This document shows positions 1-7,609 of a DNA stretch of 64,000 nucleotides, in pieces (position 1 is the first letter of the stretch; the number at the start of each line of letters is the position of its first letter). The notes beneath the pieces are model-generated. The model saw only the letters and a program-made list of their open reading frames with translations. It did no database searches and was not told the DNA's origin. The translations under genes were made by a program, and so were the position numbers. Source of the DNA: Myxococcus fulvus (GTDB lineage Bacteria > Myxococcota > Myxococcia > Myxococcales > Myxococcaceae). The DNA lies in contig NZ_FOIB01000011.1 of the NCBI RefSeq assembly GCF_900111765.1, positions 124,001-188,000 of the forward strand, given 5' to 3'.

Positions 1-693
1 ATCCTCGAGGGTGGCCAGTCCAAGGTGGAGGAGGCGGGCATCCCCATCCTCGGCGGCCACAGCATCCGCGACCCGGAGCCGAAGTACGGCCTGGCCGTCA
101 CCGGCGTGGTGCACCCCAAGAAGGTGCTCACCAACGCGGGCGCGAAGCCGGGGGACTTGCTGCTGCTCACCAAGCCCCTGGGCACGGGCATCGCCACCAC
201 CGCCATCAAGCGGGGCGTGGCCTCCAAGCAACTGCAGAAGAACGTCATCGGCGTGATGACCACGCTCAACCGCGCGGCGGGCGAGGTCTTCGCCTCGGGC
301 CGGTTCAAGGTGAACGCCCTGACGGACGTGACGGGCTACGGCCTGTTGGGCCACCTGTTGGAGATGATGACGGCCGCGAAGACGCGCGCGGCGTTGGATT
401 TGGAGCGCGTGCCGCTCATCGCCGAGGTGCCCTCGCTGGCCGAGGCGGGCGTGGTGCCGGGCGGGACGAAGTCGAACCTGGAGCACGTGCAGAAGAAGGT
501 CCGTTTCCCCAAGGGGCTCCCCGAGGCCATCCAGTGGGTGCTCGCGGATGCTCAGACCAACGGTGGCCTCTTGGCCTGCGTGCCGGCGAAGGACGCGGTC
601 AAGGCGCTCAGGGCCCTGGACAGGGCCGGGGTGGATGCGGCGCTGCTGGGCGAGGTCCGCGCGGGCCGTCCGGGCATCGACGTCATCGGCTGA
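1..693 (+). CDS. selD: Selenide, water dikinase (C-terminal part, cut by window start)
   Basis: The first base of the window is already in frame (ILEGGQSKVEEAG), so the gene starts upstream and about 230 C-terminal residues are visible. The sequence fits SelD, which makes selenophosphate from selenide and ATP for selenocysteine and selenouridine synthesis. Supporting segments are GGHSIRDPEPKYGLAVTG, KPLGTGI, a DVTGYGLLGHLLEM block and the late segment QTNGGLLACV, all typical of the AIR-synthase-like fold. The N-terminal catalytic Cys/Sec region lies outside the window, so whether this enzyme itself uses Sec cannot be seen. The cell-wall amidase gene follows on the same strand after 61 bases. 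Confidence 0.93.
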   Translation: MLEGGQSKVEEAGIPILGGHSIRDPEPKYGLAVTGVVHPKKVLTNAGAKPGDLLLLTKPLGTGIATTAIKRGVASKQLQKNVIGVMTTLNRAAGEVFASGRFKVNALTDVTGYGLLGHLLEMMTAAKTRAALDLERVPLIAEVPSLAEAGVVPGGTKSNLEHVQKKVRFPKGLPEAIQWVLADAQTNGGLLACVPAKDAVKALRALDRAGVDAALLGEVRAGRPGIDVIG

Positions 694-754
694 ACCGGCC
701 ACCGGGCGGGGATTTCGCGCCCGGGGTGGGGCTCCGCTAGCATCCCGCTCCGGC

Positions 755-1564
755 ATGACGTCGTCCTCCCGCGCACTGCTGTTCCTCCTCGCATGCATCT
801 GCTGGGTTCCCGTCACGGCGGGAGCCGGCGAGCGCCCCGCGCGCATCGTCATCGACCCGGGCCATGGCGGCGTGAAGGAAGGCGCCAAGGGGCCTGGTGC
901 GCTGCGCGAGAAGGAGGTGGCGCTGCAGATTGCCCACCGCCTGCGCTCCAGGCTGGAGGCGGCCGGCGGCGAGGTGTACCTGACGCGCGAGCGCGACGCG
1001 CTGGTGAGCCTCACCGAGCGCGTGGAGATGACGAACGACCACGGCGCGGACCTCTTCATCTCCATCCACGCCAACTCCATGCCCACGCCCCGCATGCGGG
1101 CACGCACCGAGGGGGTGGAGACGTACTTCCTGTCGGCCAGCGCCTCGGGTGAGGCGGCGCTCGCGGTGGCGGACCGGGAGAACTCGGAGGCGCCCATGTC
1201 GCGGGCGGCGCGCGGCGACTCGACGCTGGCGCTCATCCTCGATGACCTGGTGCGCACGGAGGCGCACGCGGACTCGTCCCGGCTGGCCTACGCCATCCAC
1301 CCCCGGCTCGTGGCGCGCACGCGGGCGGCGGACCGGGGCGTGCAGCAGGCGCCCTTCTTCGTGCTCTCCGGCGTGGAGTGCCCGGCGGTGCTCGTGGAGG
1401 TGGGCTACATCTCCCATCCCGAGGAGGGCCTGAAGCTGGGGCGGGCGGACTACCAGGAGAAGCTGGCCGAGGCCATCAGCGAGGGCGTGCTCGCCTTCCT
1501 GAAGGACACGCGCCGCAGGGACGCCGCCCGGCCGGCCCAGGTGGCGGGCTCGCAGACGCCCTGA
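755..1564 (+). CDS. N-acetylmuramoyl-L-alanine amidase (Amidase_3), secreted
   Basis: A 269-residue zinc amidase that should cut the bond between N-acetylmuramic acid and L-alanine in peptidoglycan. A signal peptide (MTSSSRALLFLLACICWVPVTAGA) puts it in the periplasm. The Amidase_3 landmarks are in order: IDPGHGG (zinc His near residue 37), REKEV (zinc Glu), SIHAN (zinc His) and VLVEVGYISH (catalytic Glu) near the end. A longer in-frame reading from about 548 would overlap selD and lacks a signal peptide, so the ATG at 755 is preferred. No AMIN or SPOR targeting domain is present, so it is a minimal catalytic version. The rph gene follows 87 bases downstream. Confidence 0.9.
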   Translation: MTSSSRALLFLLACICWVPVTAGAGERPARIVIDPGHGGVKEGAKGPGALREKEVALQIAHRLRSRLEAAGGEVYLTRERDALVSLTERVEMTNDHGADLFISIHANSMPTPRMRARTEGVETYFLSASASGEAALAVADRENSEAPMSRAARGDSTLALILDDLVRTEAHADSSRLAYAIHPRLVARTRAADRGVQQAPFFVLSGVECPAVLVEVGYISHPEEGLKLGRADYQEKLAEAISEGVLAFLKDTRRRDAARPAQVAGSQTP

Positions 1565-1651
1565 GTGGACACCGGGCCGACTCGGACGACACGCGGGCCA
1601 CGCGGCTCTGGTAGAGAAGGGACGCGCTCATTCCCTACCCAGGAGCTCGCC

Positions 1652-2365
1652 GTGCGTTCCTTCCAACGTGGTGCGCTGGACCTTCGCCCCGTCATCCTCA
1701 CTCCCGGAGTGTCCCGCTACGCGGAGGGCTCCGTGCAGGTGGAGTTCGGCAACACCAAGGTGCTCATCACCTGCTCCACCGAGGAGCGCGTGCCCCCGCA
1801 CCTGATGGGGAAGGGGACCGGCTGGGTGACGGCCGAGTACGGCATGCTCCCGCGCGCCACGCACACGCGCAACCAGCGCGAGGCGGCCAAGGGCAAGCAG
1901 ACCGGCCGCACCATGGAGATCCAGCGCCTCATCGGCCGCTCCCTGCGCGCGGCGGTGGACCTGTCCACGCTGGGCCCTCGCACCCTCACGCTGGACTGTG
2001 ACGTGCTCCAGGCGGACGGCGGCACGCGCACGGCGTCGATTACCGGCGCGTACGTGGCGGTGGTGCTCGCGCTGCGCTCGCTGCAGAAGCAGGGCACGCT
2101 CACCAAGCAGCCCAAGCTGACGCCCATGGCCGCGGTGTCCGTGGGCGTGGTGAACGGGGAGGTGCGCGTGGACCTGGACTACGAGGAGGACTCCAAGGCG
2201 GACGTGGACCTCAACATCGTGGCCACGGGTGACGGGCGCATGGTGGAGGTGCAGGGCACCGCCGAGCACCAGCTGTTCGATCGCAAGACGCTGGACGCGA
2301 TGCTCGACGGGGGACTTGCCGCCATCCATCAGCTCGTCGCCGCGCAGGCGAAGGCGCTCGAATGA
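1652..2365 (+). CDS. rph: Ribonuclease PH
   Basis: A 237-residue phosphorolytic 3'-to-5' exoribonuclease that trims tRNA 3' ends. Family-typical segments include RGALDLRPVILTPGV at the N terminus, a GTGWVTAEYGMLPRATHTR block and QRLIGRSLRAAVDL. An in-frame GTG exists at 1565, but the GTG at 1652 has an AGGAG six bases upstream and gives the usual family N terminus, so it is chosen. The stop codon overlaps the rdgB start by four bases (ATGA), indicating translational coupling. RNase PH and RdgB/HAM1 are neighbours in many bacteria. Confidence 0.95.
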   Translation: MRSFQRGALDLRPVILTPGVSRYAEGSVQVEFGNTKVLITCSTEERVPPHLMGKGTGWVTAEYGMLPRATHTRNQREAAKGKQTGRTMEIQRLIGRSLRAAVDLSTLGPRTLTLDCDVLQADGGTRTASITGAYVAVVLALRSLQKQGTLTKQPKLTPMAAVSVGVVNGEVRVDLDYEEDSKADVDLNIVATGDGRMVEVQGTAEHQLFDRKTLDAMLDGGLAAIHQLVAAQAKALE

Positions 2366-2967
2366 GCACGCCCTCGCCGAAGCTGCTCTTCGCCACCACC
2401 AACAAGGGGAAGCTGCGCGAGCTGCGCCAGCTGGTGGGGGACTCGGTGGAGGTGGTGTCGCTCGCGGACCTGCCGCCGGTGCCGGAGCCGGAGGAGGACG
2501 GCGACACCTTCGAGGCCAACGCGGTGAAGAAGGCGGTGGAGTATGCGCGGGCCACGGGCCTGCCGGCGCTCGCGGACGACTCGGGGCTGTGCGTGGACGC
2601 GCTCGACGGCCAGCCCGGGGTGCTGTCCGCCCGCTACGCGCCCGGCGACGACAAGGCCCGCTACGAGAAGCTCCTCTCGGAGCTGAGCGGAGTGCCCGAC
2701 GAGAAGCGCACGGCGTCGTTCCGCTGCGCGCTGGCGCTGGCGTGGCCGGATGGGCGCACGCACGTGGAGGAGGGGCGGTGCGAGGGGAGAATCGGATACG
2801 CGCCGAAGGGTGAGCACGGCTTCGGGTACGACCCGGTCTTCATCCTTCTGGACAGTGGCCGGTCGCTCGCGGAGCTCACCGCCGAGGAGAAGTCCGCCAT
2901 CTCCCACCGCGGCGCGGCCTTCCGGAAGATGAAGCCGAAGCTGCTCTCGCTCGCCGCGCGTCCGTGA
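2362..2967 (+). CDS. rdgB: XTP/dITP diphosphatase (HAM1/RdgB)
   Basis: A 201-residue non-canonical purine NTP pyrophosphatase that removes dITP, dXTP and ITP from the nucleotide pool. Visible motifs are FATTNKGKLREL at the N terminus, ALADDSGLCVDAL, GYDPVF and SHRGAAFRKM near the C terminus, all hallmarks of the family. The start ATG overlaps the rph stop, so the two genes are almost certainly co-translated. This is one of several base-damage or nucleotide-sanitation genes in the window. It is followed by the tRNA-Pro gene. Confidence 0.95.
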   Translation: MSTPSPKLLFATTNKGKLRELRQLVGDSVEVVSLADLPPVPEPEEDGDTFEANAVKKAVEYARATGLPALADDSGLCVDALDGQPGVLSARYAPGDDKARYEKLLSELSGVPDEKRTASFRCALALAWPDGRTHVEEGRCEGRIGYAPKGEHGFGYDPVFILLDSGRSLAELTAEEKSAISHRGAAFRKMKPKLLSLAARP

Positions 2968-3037
2968 ATCGCGAGGTCAGGCACGTGGGCCTTGCGCGTC
3001 CGTCCGCGATGGTTCAACAATGCCGGACTCTACTTTT

Positions 3038-3111
<74 letters not shown>

Positions 3112-3146
3112 TTTTTGAGTAGCAGTGGAGCAGCAAGCCCGGCCCA

Positions 3147-3223
3147 GCTCCAGTAGCTCAGCTGGATAGAGCACCGACCTTCTAAGTCGGGGGTCGCAGG
3201 TTCGAGTCCTGCCTGGGGCGCCA
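3147..3223 (+). tRNA. tRNA-Arg (anticodon TCT)
   Basis: The acceptor GCTCCAG pairs with CTGGGGC (one U-G pair). The anticodon stem is CCGAC/GTCGG with loop CTTCTAA, and the T arm is GCAGG-TTCGAGT-CCTGC. Unlike its neighbours it encodes the 3' CCA (3221-3223). Confidence 0.95.
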
Positions 3224-3313
3224 ACTTGGCCGGTGCGTTGTGTGATTTGGGCCTTGAACTGGCCCGGCTTTCCACGGTAGGGAAGCCCCCGCTTCAAACG
3301 CCGTAGCGGTAAC

Positions 3314-3388
3314 GGCGGCCATAGCTCAACTGGTTAGAGCGCTGGACTGTGACTCCAGAGGTTGCCGGTTCGACCCCGGTTGGCCGCC
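3314..3388 (+). tRNA. tRNA-His (anticodon GTG)
   Basis: The acceptor GCGGCCA (3315-3321) pairs with TGGCCGC (3381-3387). G at 3314 is the extra G-1 opposite C73 (3388), the identity element of bacterial tRNA-His. The anticodon stem is CTGGA/TCCAG with loop CTGTGAC. CCA is not encoded. Confidence 0.95.
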
Positions 3389-3412
3389 CACCTTCATCCC
3401 CGTTCGTAGGTT

Positions 3413-3486
3413 GCGCTCGTAGCTCAACTGGATAGAGCACCGGGCTTCGAACCCGGGGGTTGGGGGTTCAAGTCCCTCCGAGCGCG
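3413..3486 (+). tRNA. tRNA-Arg (anticodon TCG)
   Basis: The acceptor GCGCTCG pairs with CGAGCGC, discriminator G. The anticodon stem is CCGGG/CCCGG with loop CTTCGAA. CCA is not encoded. A small hairpin at 3510-3529 (GGACTCC/GGAGTCC) follows without a T-run, so the end of the tRNA transcript is uncertain. Confidence 0.94.
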
Positions 3487-3597
3487 CTCTCCTCTTTCCG
3501 CAAGGCCCCGGACTCCTTCGTGGGAGTCCTCGAGTGGCGCCGCGAAGAGGGCCCCCGCCGGAAGACGTCCGACGGAGGCATTCCTCACTTCAGCGCA

Positions 3598-4710
3598 TCA
3601 GGCGTGGGACGCGCCGTTGCTCTTGTCCGTCGTGGACGGGACGCGGCAGCGCAGCTCCGTCTCCGCCTCCAGCGCGAGCAGGTTCTCCCGCATCGCCTTG
3701 GCCCAGCGCGCGCGGGGTTGCTCCATCAGCTTCTCGTTCGCCAACTCAATGGTCTCGCTGAGCTCCTCGTCCGAGAGCTCCGAGGCCGTCTTGCCCTTGT
3801 AGGGACCGAACGCCACCAGCACGGCGCTCGCCTTCGGACGCGTGGGCGCCACGGCGGGCTCCACGTCCTCCTTCGCCGCCTCCACTTCCTTCGGAGGAAG
3901 CGGGGCCAGCGGCAGATCCACGTCCAGCTTCGCTTGGGCCGCCTTCTCCTCCTTCGCGGGCGCGGTGGTGGCCAGCGGGGTGGGGAAGGACGCCTTCACC
4001 GGGCCCGAGCGGGCGCCCAGCACCTCGTAGGCGCCGCCCGCGGGGGCGGGCTCGGGGTGGGCCGAGGCCGACTCGAAGTCCTCCGCCGGCATCTCCTCGC
4101 GGACGTACAGTCCGCCGAAGGCCTCCGGGTACGCCTTGCGCAGGGCCGCCACCCGGGCGCACTTCTCGATCATCGTCGTGGGAATCTTGGCCCACAGCGG
4201 CGTCTGCTGGACGTAGCCGCTGAAGTCCAGCCACACCACCACGGGCAGCTTCCCGTCGCGCACCACCCGCGACCAGGCGCCCACCAGCGCGCCCTTGCGC
4301 TTGGCCGGGTTGAAGCGGTGCACCACCTCGCCCCGACCCTGGTCCACCACGATGTCGTCCTCGGCGAACACCGCGCTCGCCTGGATGCCCTTGAAGTCCG
4401 GGAAGCGCTCCGCGCGGGCGAGCATCCCGGCCTCGGAGGGCTGGAACTCGTACTTCGTCACCCAGTTGGGGCGCTCCCGGTTGCCGATGTTCTGCCTCCG
4501 CGCGACGCAGAAGGCTTCCTTGAGCAGCGGATCCAACCCGCTGCGCTTGCACTGCTCGATGAAGAGGGCGAACTCGTCCTCGCTGATGCCCCGGGGGCAG
4601 ATGGTGCGCCGGATCAGCTCCATGCGCTCCCGGCTCCAGCCGCCGAGCACCGAGCCGGTGTCTTCCACCTTGGGGGGGATGTTGGCTTCCGTCACTGTCG
4701 TCTCCTGCAT
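3598..4710 (-). CDS. bet: Bet/RecT-family single-strand annealing protein with extra C-terminal domain
   Basis: A 370-residue protein. Residues about 25-215 match the phage recombination protein Bet (lambda Red beta/RecT group), which anneals complementary single strands. Landmarks are the early DEFALFIEQCKRSGLDPLLKEAF, YEFQPSEAGMLARAERF, and the later PLWAKIPTTMIEKCARVAALRKAYPE written here as separate pieces of one block. A Pro/Ala/Glu-rich linker follows. The last 90 residues contain FGPYKGKTASELSDEEL, resembling a small domain found behind some RecT-like and exonuclease proteins. The ATG at 4710 is chosen because the family fold begins just after it; upstream in-frame ATGs add an unrelated Arg-rich stretch. 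No exonuclease partner, SSB or phage gene is adjacent. The gene sits antisense between tRNA-Arg and tRNA-Lys, so it may be a domesticated relic of a mobile element; that is inference. Confidence 0.82.
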   Translation of the reverse strand: MQETTVTEANIPPKVEDTGSVLGGWSRERMELIRRTICPRGISEDEFALFIEQCKRSGLDPLLKEAFCVARRQNIGNRERPNWVTKYEFQPSEAGMLARAERFPDFKGIQASAVFAEDDIVVDQGRGEVVHRFNPAKRKGALVGAWSRVVRDGKLPVVVWLDFSGYVQQTPLWAKIPTTMIEKCARVAALRKAYPEAFGGLYVREEMPAEDFESASAHPEPAPAGGAYEVLGARSGPVKASFPTPLATTAPAKEEKAAQAKLDVDLPLAPLPPKEVEAAKEDVEPAVAPTRPKASAVLVAFGPYKGKTASELSDEELSETIELANEKLMEQPRARWAKAMRENLLALEAETELRCRVPSTTDKSNGASHA

Positions 4711-5076
4711 ACGTCCTGCGCGAAAAGGGCGGACGACCTCCGTCCGCCCGCCTGTGCCTCGGCGGTTCACGTGCTCAGAGTCCCGAATGGGGGCGCGTGC
4801 GAGCCCCGTGCGTCCGAGCACTCCGGACACACGAGTCGCCGTGGCCACGTTCAACAGTGGGCCCGTGGCTCTGTTTCATTCGGAATCCGGCCGTCCCCGG
4901 CGCCAGCCCGTCGGGCGGGCGGCGTGGCGTCCCATCCCGGACTGCGCGTCCGCGTGGAAGATCGCCGTGCGTGGGGAATGCAGGGGAGACGAAAATACTT
5001 TTGACAGCGCGGGCGGCCTTCTGTAATTACCGCCGCCACTTGGACGTCACGCAGCCGACGGGCCAAGCGCAGTGCC
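4711..5076. other. Intergenic region between bet and tRNA-Lys
   Basis: 366 bases with no convincing gene. It must hold the leader of the leftward bet gene and the promoter of the rightward tRNA-Lys gene (5001-5029). Several short open frames cross it in both directions, but none has family features or a clear ribosome binding site. Confidence 0.6.
5001..5029 (+). promoter_or_regulatory. Sigma-70-type promoter of tRNA-Lys
   Basis: A perfect -35 box TTGACA (5001-5006) is followed after 17 bases by TAATTA (5024-5029); the overlapping TGTAAT (5022-5027) is closer to the -10 consensus but only 15 bases away. The element lies in a local AT-rich patch about 45 bases before the mature tRNA-Lys end, where a stable-RNA promoter is expected. 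Confidence 0.6.
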
Positions 5077-5149
5077 GGGAGCGTAGCTCAATTGGCAGAG
5101 CAATGGACTCTTAATCCATAGGTTGTGGGTTCGATTCCCTCCGCTCTCA
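5077..5149 (+). tRNA. tRNA-Lys (anticodon CTT)
   Basis: The acceptor GGGAGCG pairs with CGCTCTC (one G-U), discriminator A. The anticodon stem is ATGGA/TCCAT with loop CTCTTAA. The T arm GTGGG-TTCGATT-CCCTC has a T-T mismatch at its second pair, a small oddity that should not prevent folding. CCA is not encoded. It has its own promoter and terminator, so it is a single-gene unit. Confidence 0.94.
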
Positions 5150-5150
5150 T

Positions 5151-5190
5151 ACGGGGTCTCTCCAGCGATGGAGAGACCCCGTTTGTTTTT
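5151..5190 (+). terminator. Strong intrinsic terminator of tRNA-Lys
   Basis: A perfect 14-bp stem (5151-5164 with 5169-5182) closed by a GCGA tetraloop is followed by TTGTTTTT. It begins two bases after the tRNA discriminator. It is the clearest intrinsic terminator in the window. Confidence 0.93.
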
Positions 5191-5265
5191 CCGCATCACG
5201 CATCCGTCGGGTGACGCGCGGCGGACGTTTCGCGGTATGTACGGCAGACGGCACGCGGCGCATCC

Positions 5266-5347
5266 GGGCGGGTGGCGAAACTGGTAGACGCACCAGACTT
5301 AGGATCTGGTACCGCAAGGTGTGAGGGTTCGAGTCCCTCCTCGCCCA
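5266..5347 (+). tRNA. tRNA-Leu (anticodon TAG)
   Basis: The acceptor GGGCGGG pairs with CTCGCCC (one G-U), discriminator A. The anticodon stem is CCAGA/TCTGG with loop CTTAGGA. A long variable arm typical of class II tRNAs follows, then the T arm GAGGG-TTCGAGT-CCCTC. CCA is not encoded. It is followed about 100 bases later by tig. Confidence 0.95.
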
Positions 5348-5448
5348 TTTCGCGTTGACCCGTTCGTGCCTATCCCCTAAAGGCGCACGTCCCACTTAAC
5401 CGGCGCCGCTCGGGACGACTGTCCGAGAAGGCGGCGAGCGAGGCCCGT

Positions 5449-6726
5449 ATGAAGGTCCAGGTCGAAGAGCTCTCTCCCATCGAGAAGAAGCTCTCCATCG
5501 AGGTCGAGTCCGCCCGCGTGGCGGAAGAGCTGAACCGCGCTTACTCCAGGCTTGGCCAGCAGGTGCGGTTGCCGGGCTTCCGACAGGGCAAGGTCCCCCG
5601 CCGCATCCTGGAGCAGCGCTTCAAGGACCAGGTCGAGGACGAGGTCATCCAGCGCGTGGTGCAGACGGCCTACCTGGACGCGGTGCGCGAGCACAACGTG
5701 GAGGTGGTGGCCAGCCCGCAGGTGACCAACCAGGGCCTCAAGGCCAACGCTCCCTTCAGCTTCGAGGCCCGGGTGGAGGTCAAGCCCAAGGTCGAGGCGA
5801 AGGAGTACGCGGAGCTGCCGCTGACCAAGACGGACACCGCCGTCACCGACGAGCAGATCGACGAGCAGCTCGGCCGCATGCGCCAGTCGCTGAGCCGGCT
5901 GGAGCCCGTGACGGACCGCGACTCGGCGGCCTCGGGTGACTACGCGACGGTGGACTACGACGCCACCGTGGACGGCCAGCCGTTCGCCGGCAGCAAGGCC
6001 GAGGGCATCACCGTCCAGGTGCAGCCCGGTGAGCTGGTCGAGTCGAAGATCGCCGCCCTGGAGGGCGTGAAGGTGGGCGAGTCCAAGGACATCGACTACG
6101 CCTTCCCCGCCGACTACCGGGTGGAGGAGGTGCGGGGGAAGACGGGCCGCTTCCACGTCACCCTCAAGGACATCAAGAAGGAGATCTCCCCCGAGCTCAA
6201 CGACGAGTTCGCGAAGGAGACGGGCATCGCGCAGACGCTCGAGGAGCTGCGCGGCAAGCTGCGCACCGACATGGAGCGCGCGCGCCGTTCGCAAGCGGAC
6301 AACGACGACCGCGAGGCGGTGATGAAGGGCCTCGTGGAGCGCAACCCGTTCGAAATCCCCCGCGCCATGGTGGAGCGCGCCATGGACTCCATGCTCCGCG
6401 GCGCCCTGCAGCAGCTGCAGCGCTCGGGCGTGGACCCCAGCCGTCTGAACCTGGACTTCAACCGCCTGCGCGAGGAGATGCGCGAGAAGGCGACCCAGGA
6501 GGTGAAGGGGACGCTGCTGCTGGAGGCCATCGCCGTGAAGGAGGGCATCCAGGCGAGCGACGCGGACGTGGACGCTCGCATCGAGCAGCTCGCCGTGGAG
6601 GCGGGCCAGCCCGTGGAAGCCGTGAAGCGCTACTTCAAGGGTCCGGACGAGCGGCTCGGGTTGTCTCTGCGACTGCGCGAGGAAAAGACGATTGAATTCC
6701 TGAAGGGCCGGGCGAAGTATTCCTGA
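5449..6726 (+). CDS. tig: Trigger factor (ribosome-associated chaperone/PPIase)
   Basis: A 425-residue cytosolic chaperone that binds ribosomal protein L23 at the tunnel exit and helps nascent chains fold. The N-terminal domain carries the ribosome-docking signature GFRQGKVP (about residues 43-50). The middle FKBP-like domain contains GDYATVDYDATVDGQPF and the EVRGKTGRFHVTLKDIK strand. The Glu-rich helical C-terminal domain fills the rest. Length is normal for the family. A possible promoter TTGACC-N17-TAAAGG lies at 5355-5383, but its -10 box is weak. The arrangement tig-clpP-clpX-lon is a classic bacterial proteostasis cluster. Confidence 0.97.
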   Translation: MKVQVEELSPIEKKLSIEVESARVAEELNRAYSRLGQQVRLPGFRQGKVPRRILEQRFKDQVEDEVIQRVVQTAYLDAVREHNVEVVASPQVTNQGLKANAPFSFEARVEVKPKVEAKEYAELPLTKTDTAVTDEQIDEQLGRMRQSLSRLEPVTDRDSAASGDYATVDYDATVDGQPFAGSKAEGITVQVQPGELVESKIAALEGVKVGESKDIDYAFPADYRVEEVRGKTGRFHVTLKDIKKEISPELNDEFAKETGIAQTLEELRGKLRTDMERARRSQADNDDREAVMKGLVERNPFEIPRAMVERAMDSMLRGALQQLQRSGVDPSRLNLDFNRLREEMREKATQEVKGTLLLEAIAVKEGIQASDADVDARIEQLAVEAGQPVEAVKRYFKGPDERLGLSLRLREEKTIEFLKGRAKYS

Positions 6727-6775
6727 GGTCTACCGTCGCTAGCGCCGTCTTTCCGAGCCTTCTCTCGAGGTCGCC

Positions 6776-7396
6776 ATGCCCTTCATGCCCGTTCCCTACG
6801 TCATCGAGCAGACGCACCGCGGTGAGCGCTCGTACGACATCTACAGCCGGCTCCTGAAGGACCGCATCATCATGCTGGGCACTGAAATCGACGATGACGT
6901 GGCCAACGTCATCGTCGCCCAGCTGCTGTTCCTCGAGTCCGAGGACCCGGACAAGGACATCAACATCTACATCAACTCGCCGGGCGGCTCCGTCACGGCG
7001 GGCATGGCCATCTACGACACGATGCAGTACGTCAAGCCGCCGGTCTCCACCATCTGCGTGGGGCAGGCGGCGTCGATGGGGGCCGTGCTGCTGCTCGCCG
7101 GGACGAAGGGCAAGCGCTACGCCCTGCCGTCCAGCCGCATCATGATCCACCAGCCGCTGGGTGGGGTGCGGGGCCAGGCGACGGACATCGAAATCCAGGC
7201 CCGCGAAATCCTGCGGATGAAGGCGAAGCTCAACGAGCTCATCGTCAAGCACACCGGGCAGTCCATCGAGCGCGTGGAGAAGGACACCGACCGCGACTAC
7301 TTCATGGGCGCCACGGAGGCGAAGGCCTACGGAATCGTGGATGAAATCCAGAACCCCCGCAAAGTGGTGGGCCTGGGCAAGGACGAGAAGAAGTAG
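6776..7396 (+). CDS. clpP: ATP-dependent Clp protease proteolytic subunit
   Basis: A 206-residue serine peptidase that forms the double-heptamer chamber used by ClpX and ClpA. The catalytic triad is visible: Ser100 in GQAASMGA, His125 in MIHQP and Asp174 in DRDYF. The oxyanion segment NSPGGSVTAGM and the C-terminal EAKAYGIVDEI block are also typical. It lies 49 bases after tig and is separated from clpX by a hairpin terminator, so clpX may be transcribed partly on its own. Confidence 0.97.
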   Translation: MPFMPVPYVIEQTHRGERSYDIYSRLLKDRIIMLGTEIDDDVANVIVAQLLFLESEDPDKDINIYINSPGGSVTAGMAIYDTMQYVKPPVSTICVGQAASMGAVLLLAGTKGKRYALPSSRIMIHQPLGGVRGQATDIEIQAREILRMKAKLNELIVKHTGQSIERVEKDTDRDYFMGATEAKAYGIVDEIQNPRKVVGLGKDEKK

Positions 7397-7428
7397 ACGT
7401 TTGCCGGGGCTCGACGCCTCGGCCGGTG

Positions 7429-7467
7429 GCCGGAGCCGCGGGAATTCGCCCCCGCGCCTCCGGCTTT
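7429..7467 (+). terminator. Intrinsic terminator/attenuator between clpP and clpX
   Basis: A 14-bp GC-rich stem (7429-7442 with 7451-7464, one mismatch) with an 8-base loop is followed by TTTCTGCTTTCT. It would end or reduce clpP transcription before clpX. Confidence 0.7.
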
Positions 7468-7609
7468 CTGCTTTCTGCGCCGACCCACTCCCCCTGTTAA
7501 GTACAGGGAAGGCGCGTGGACGTCCCTGATGGGGGCTGACTAGATTGGCCTGGAGCCGAGGCGGGTGGCGCTCGGGGCGGGCGGCTTTACAGGCGCAGCG
7601 AGGGATTTC

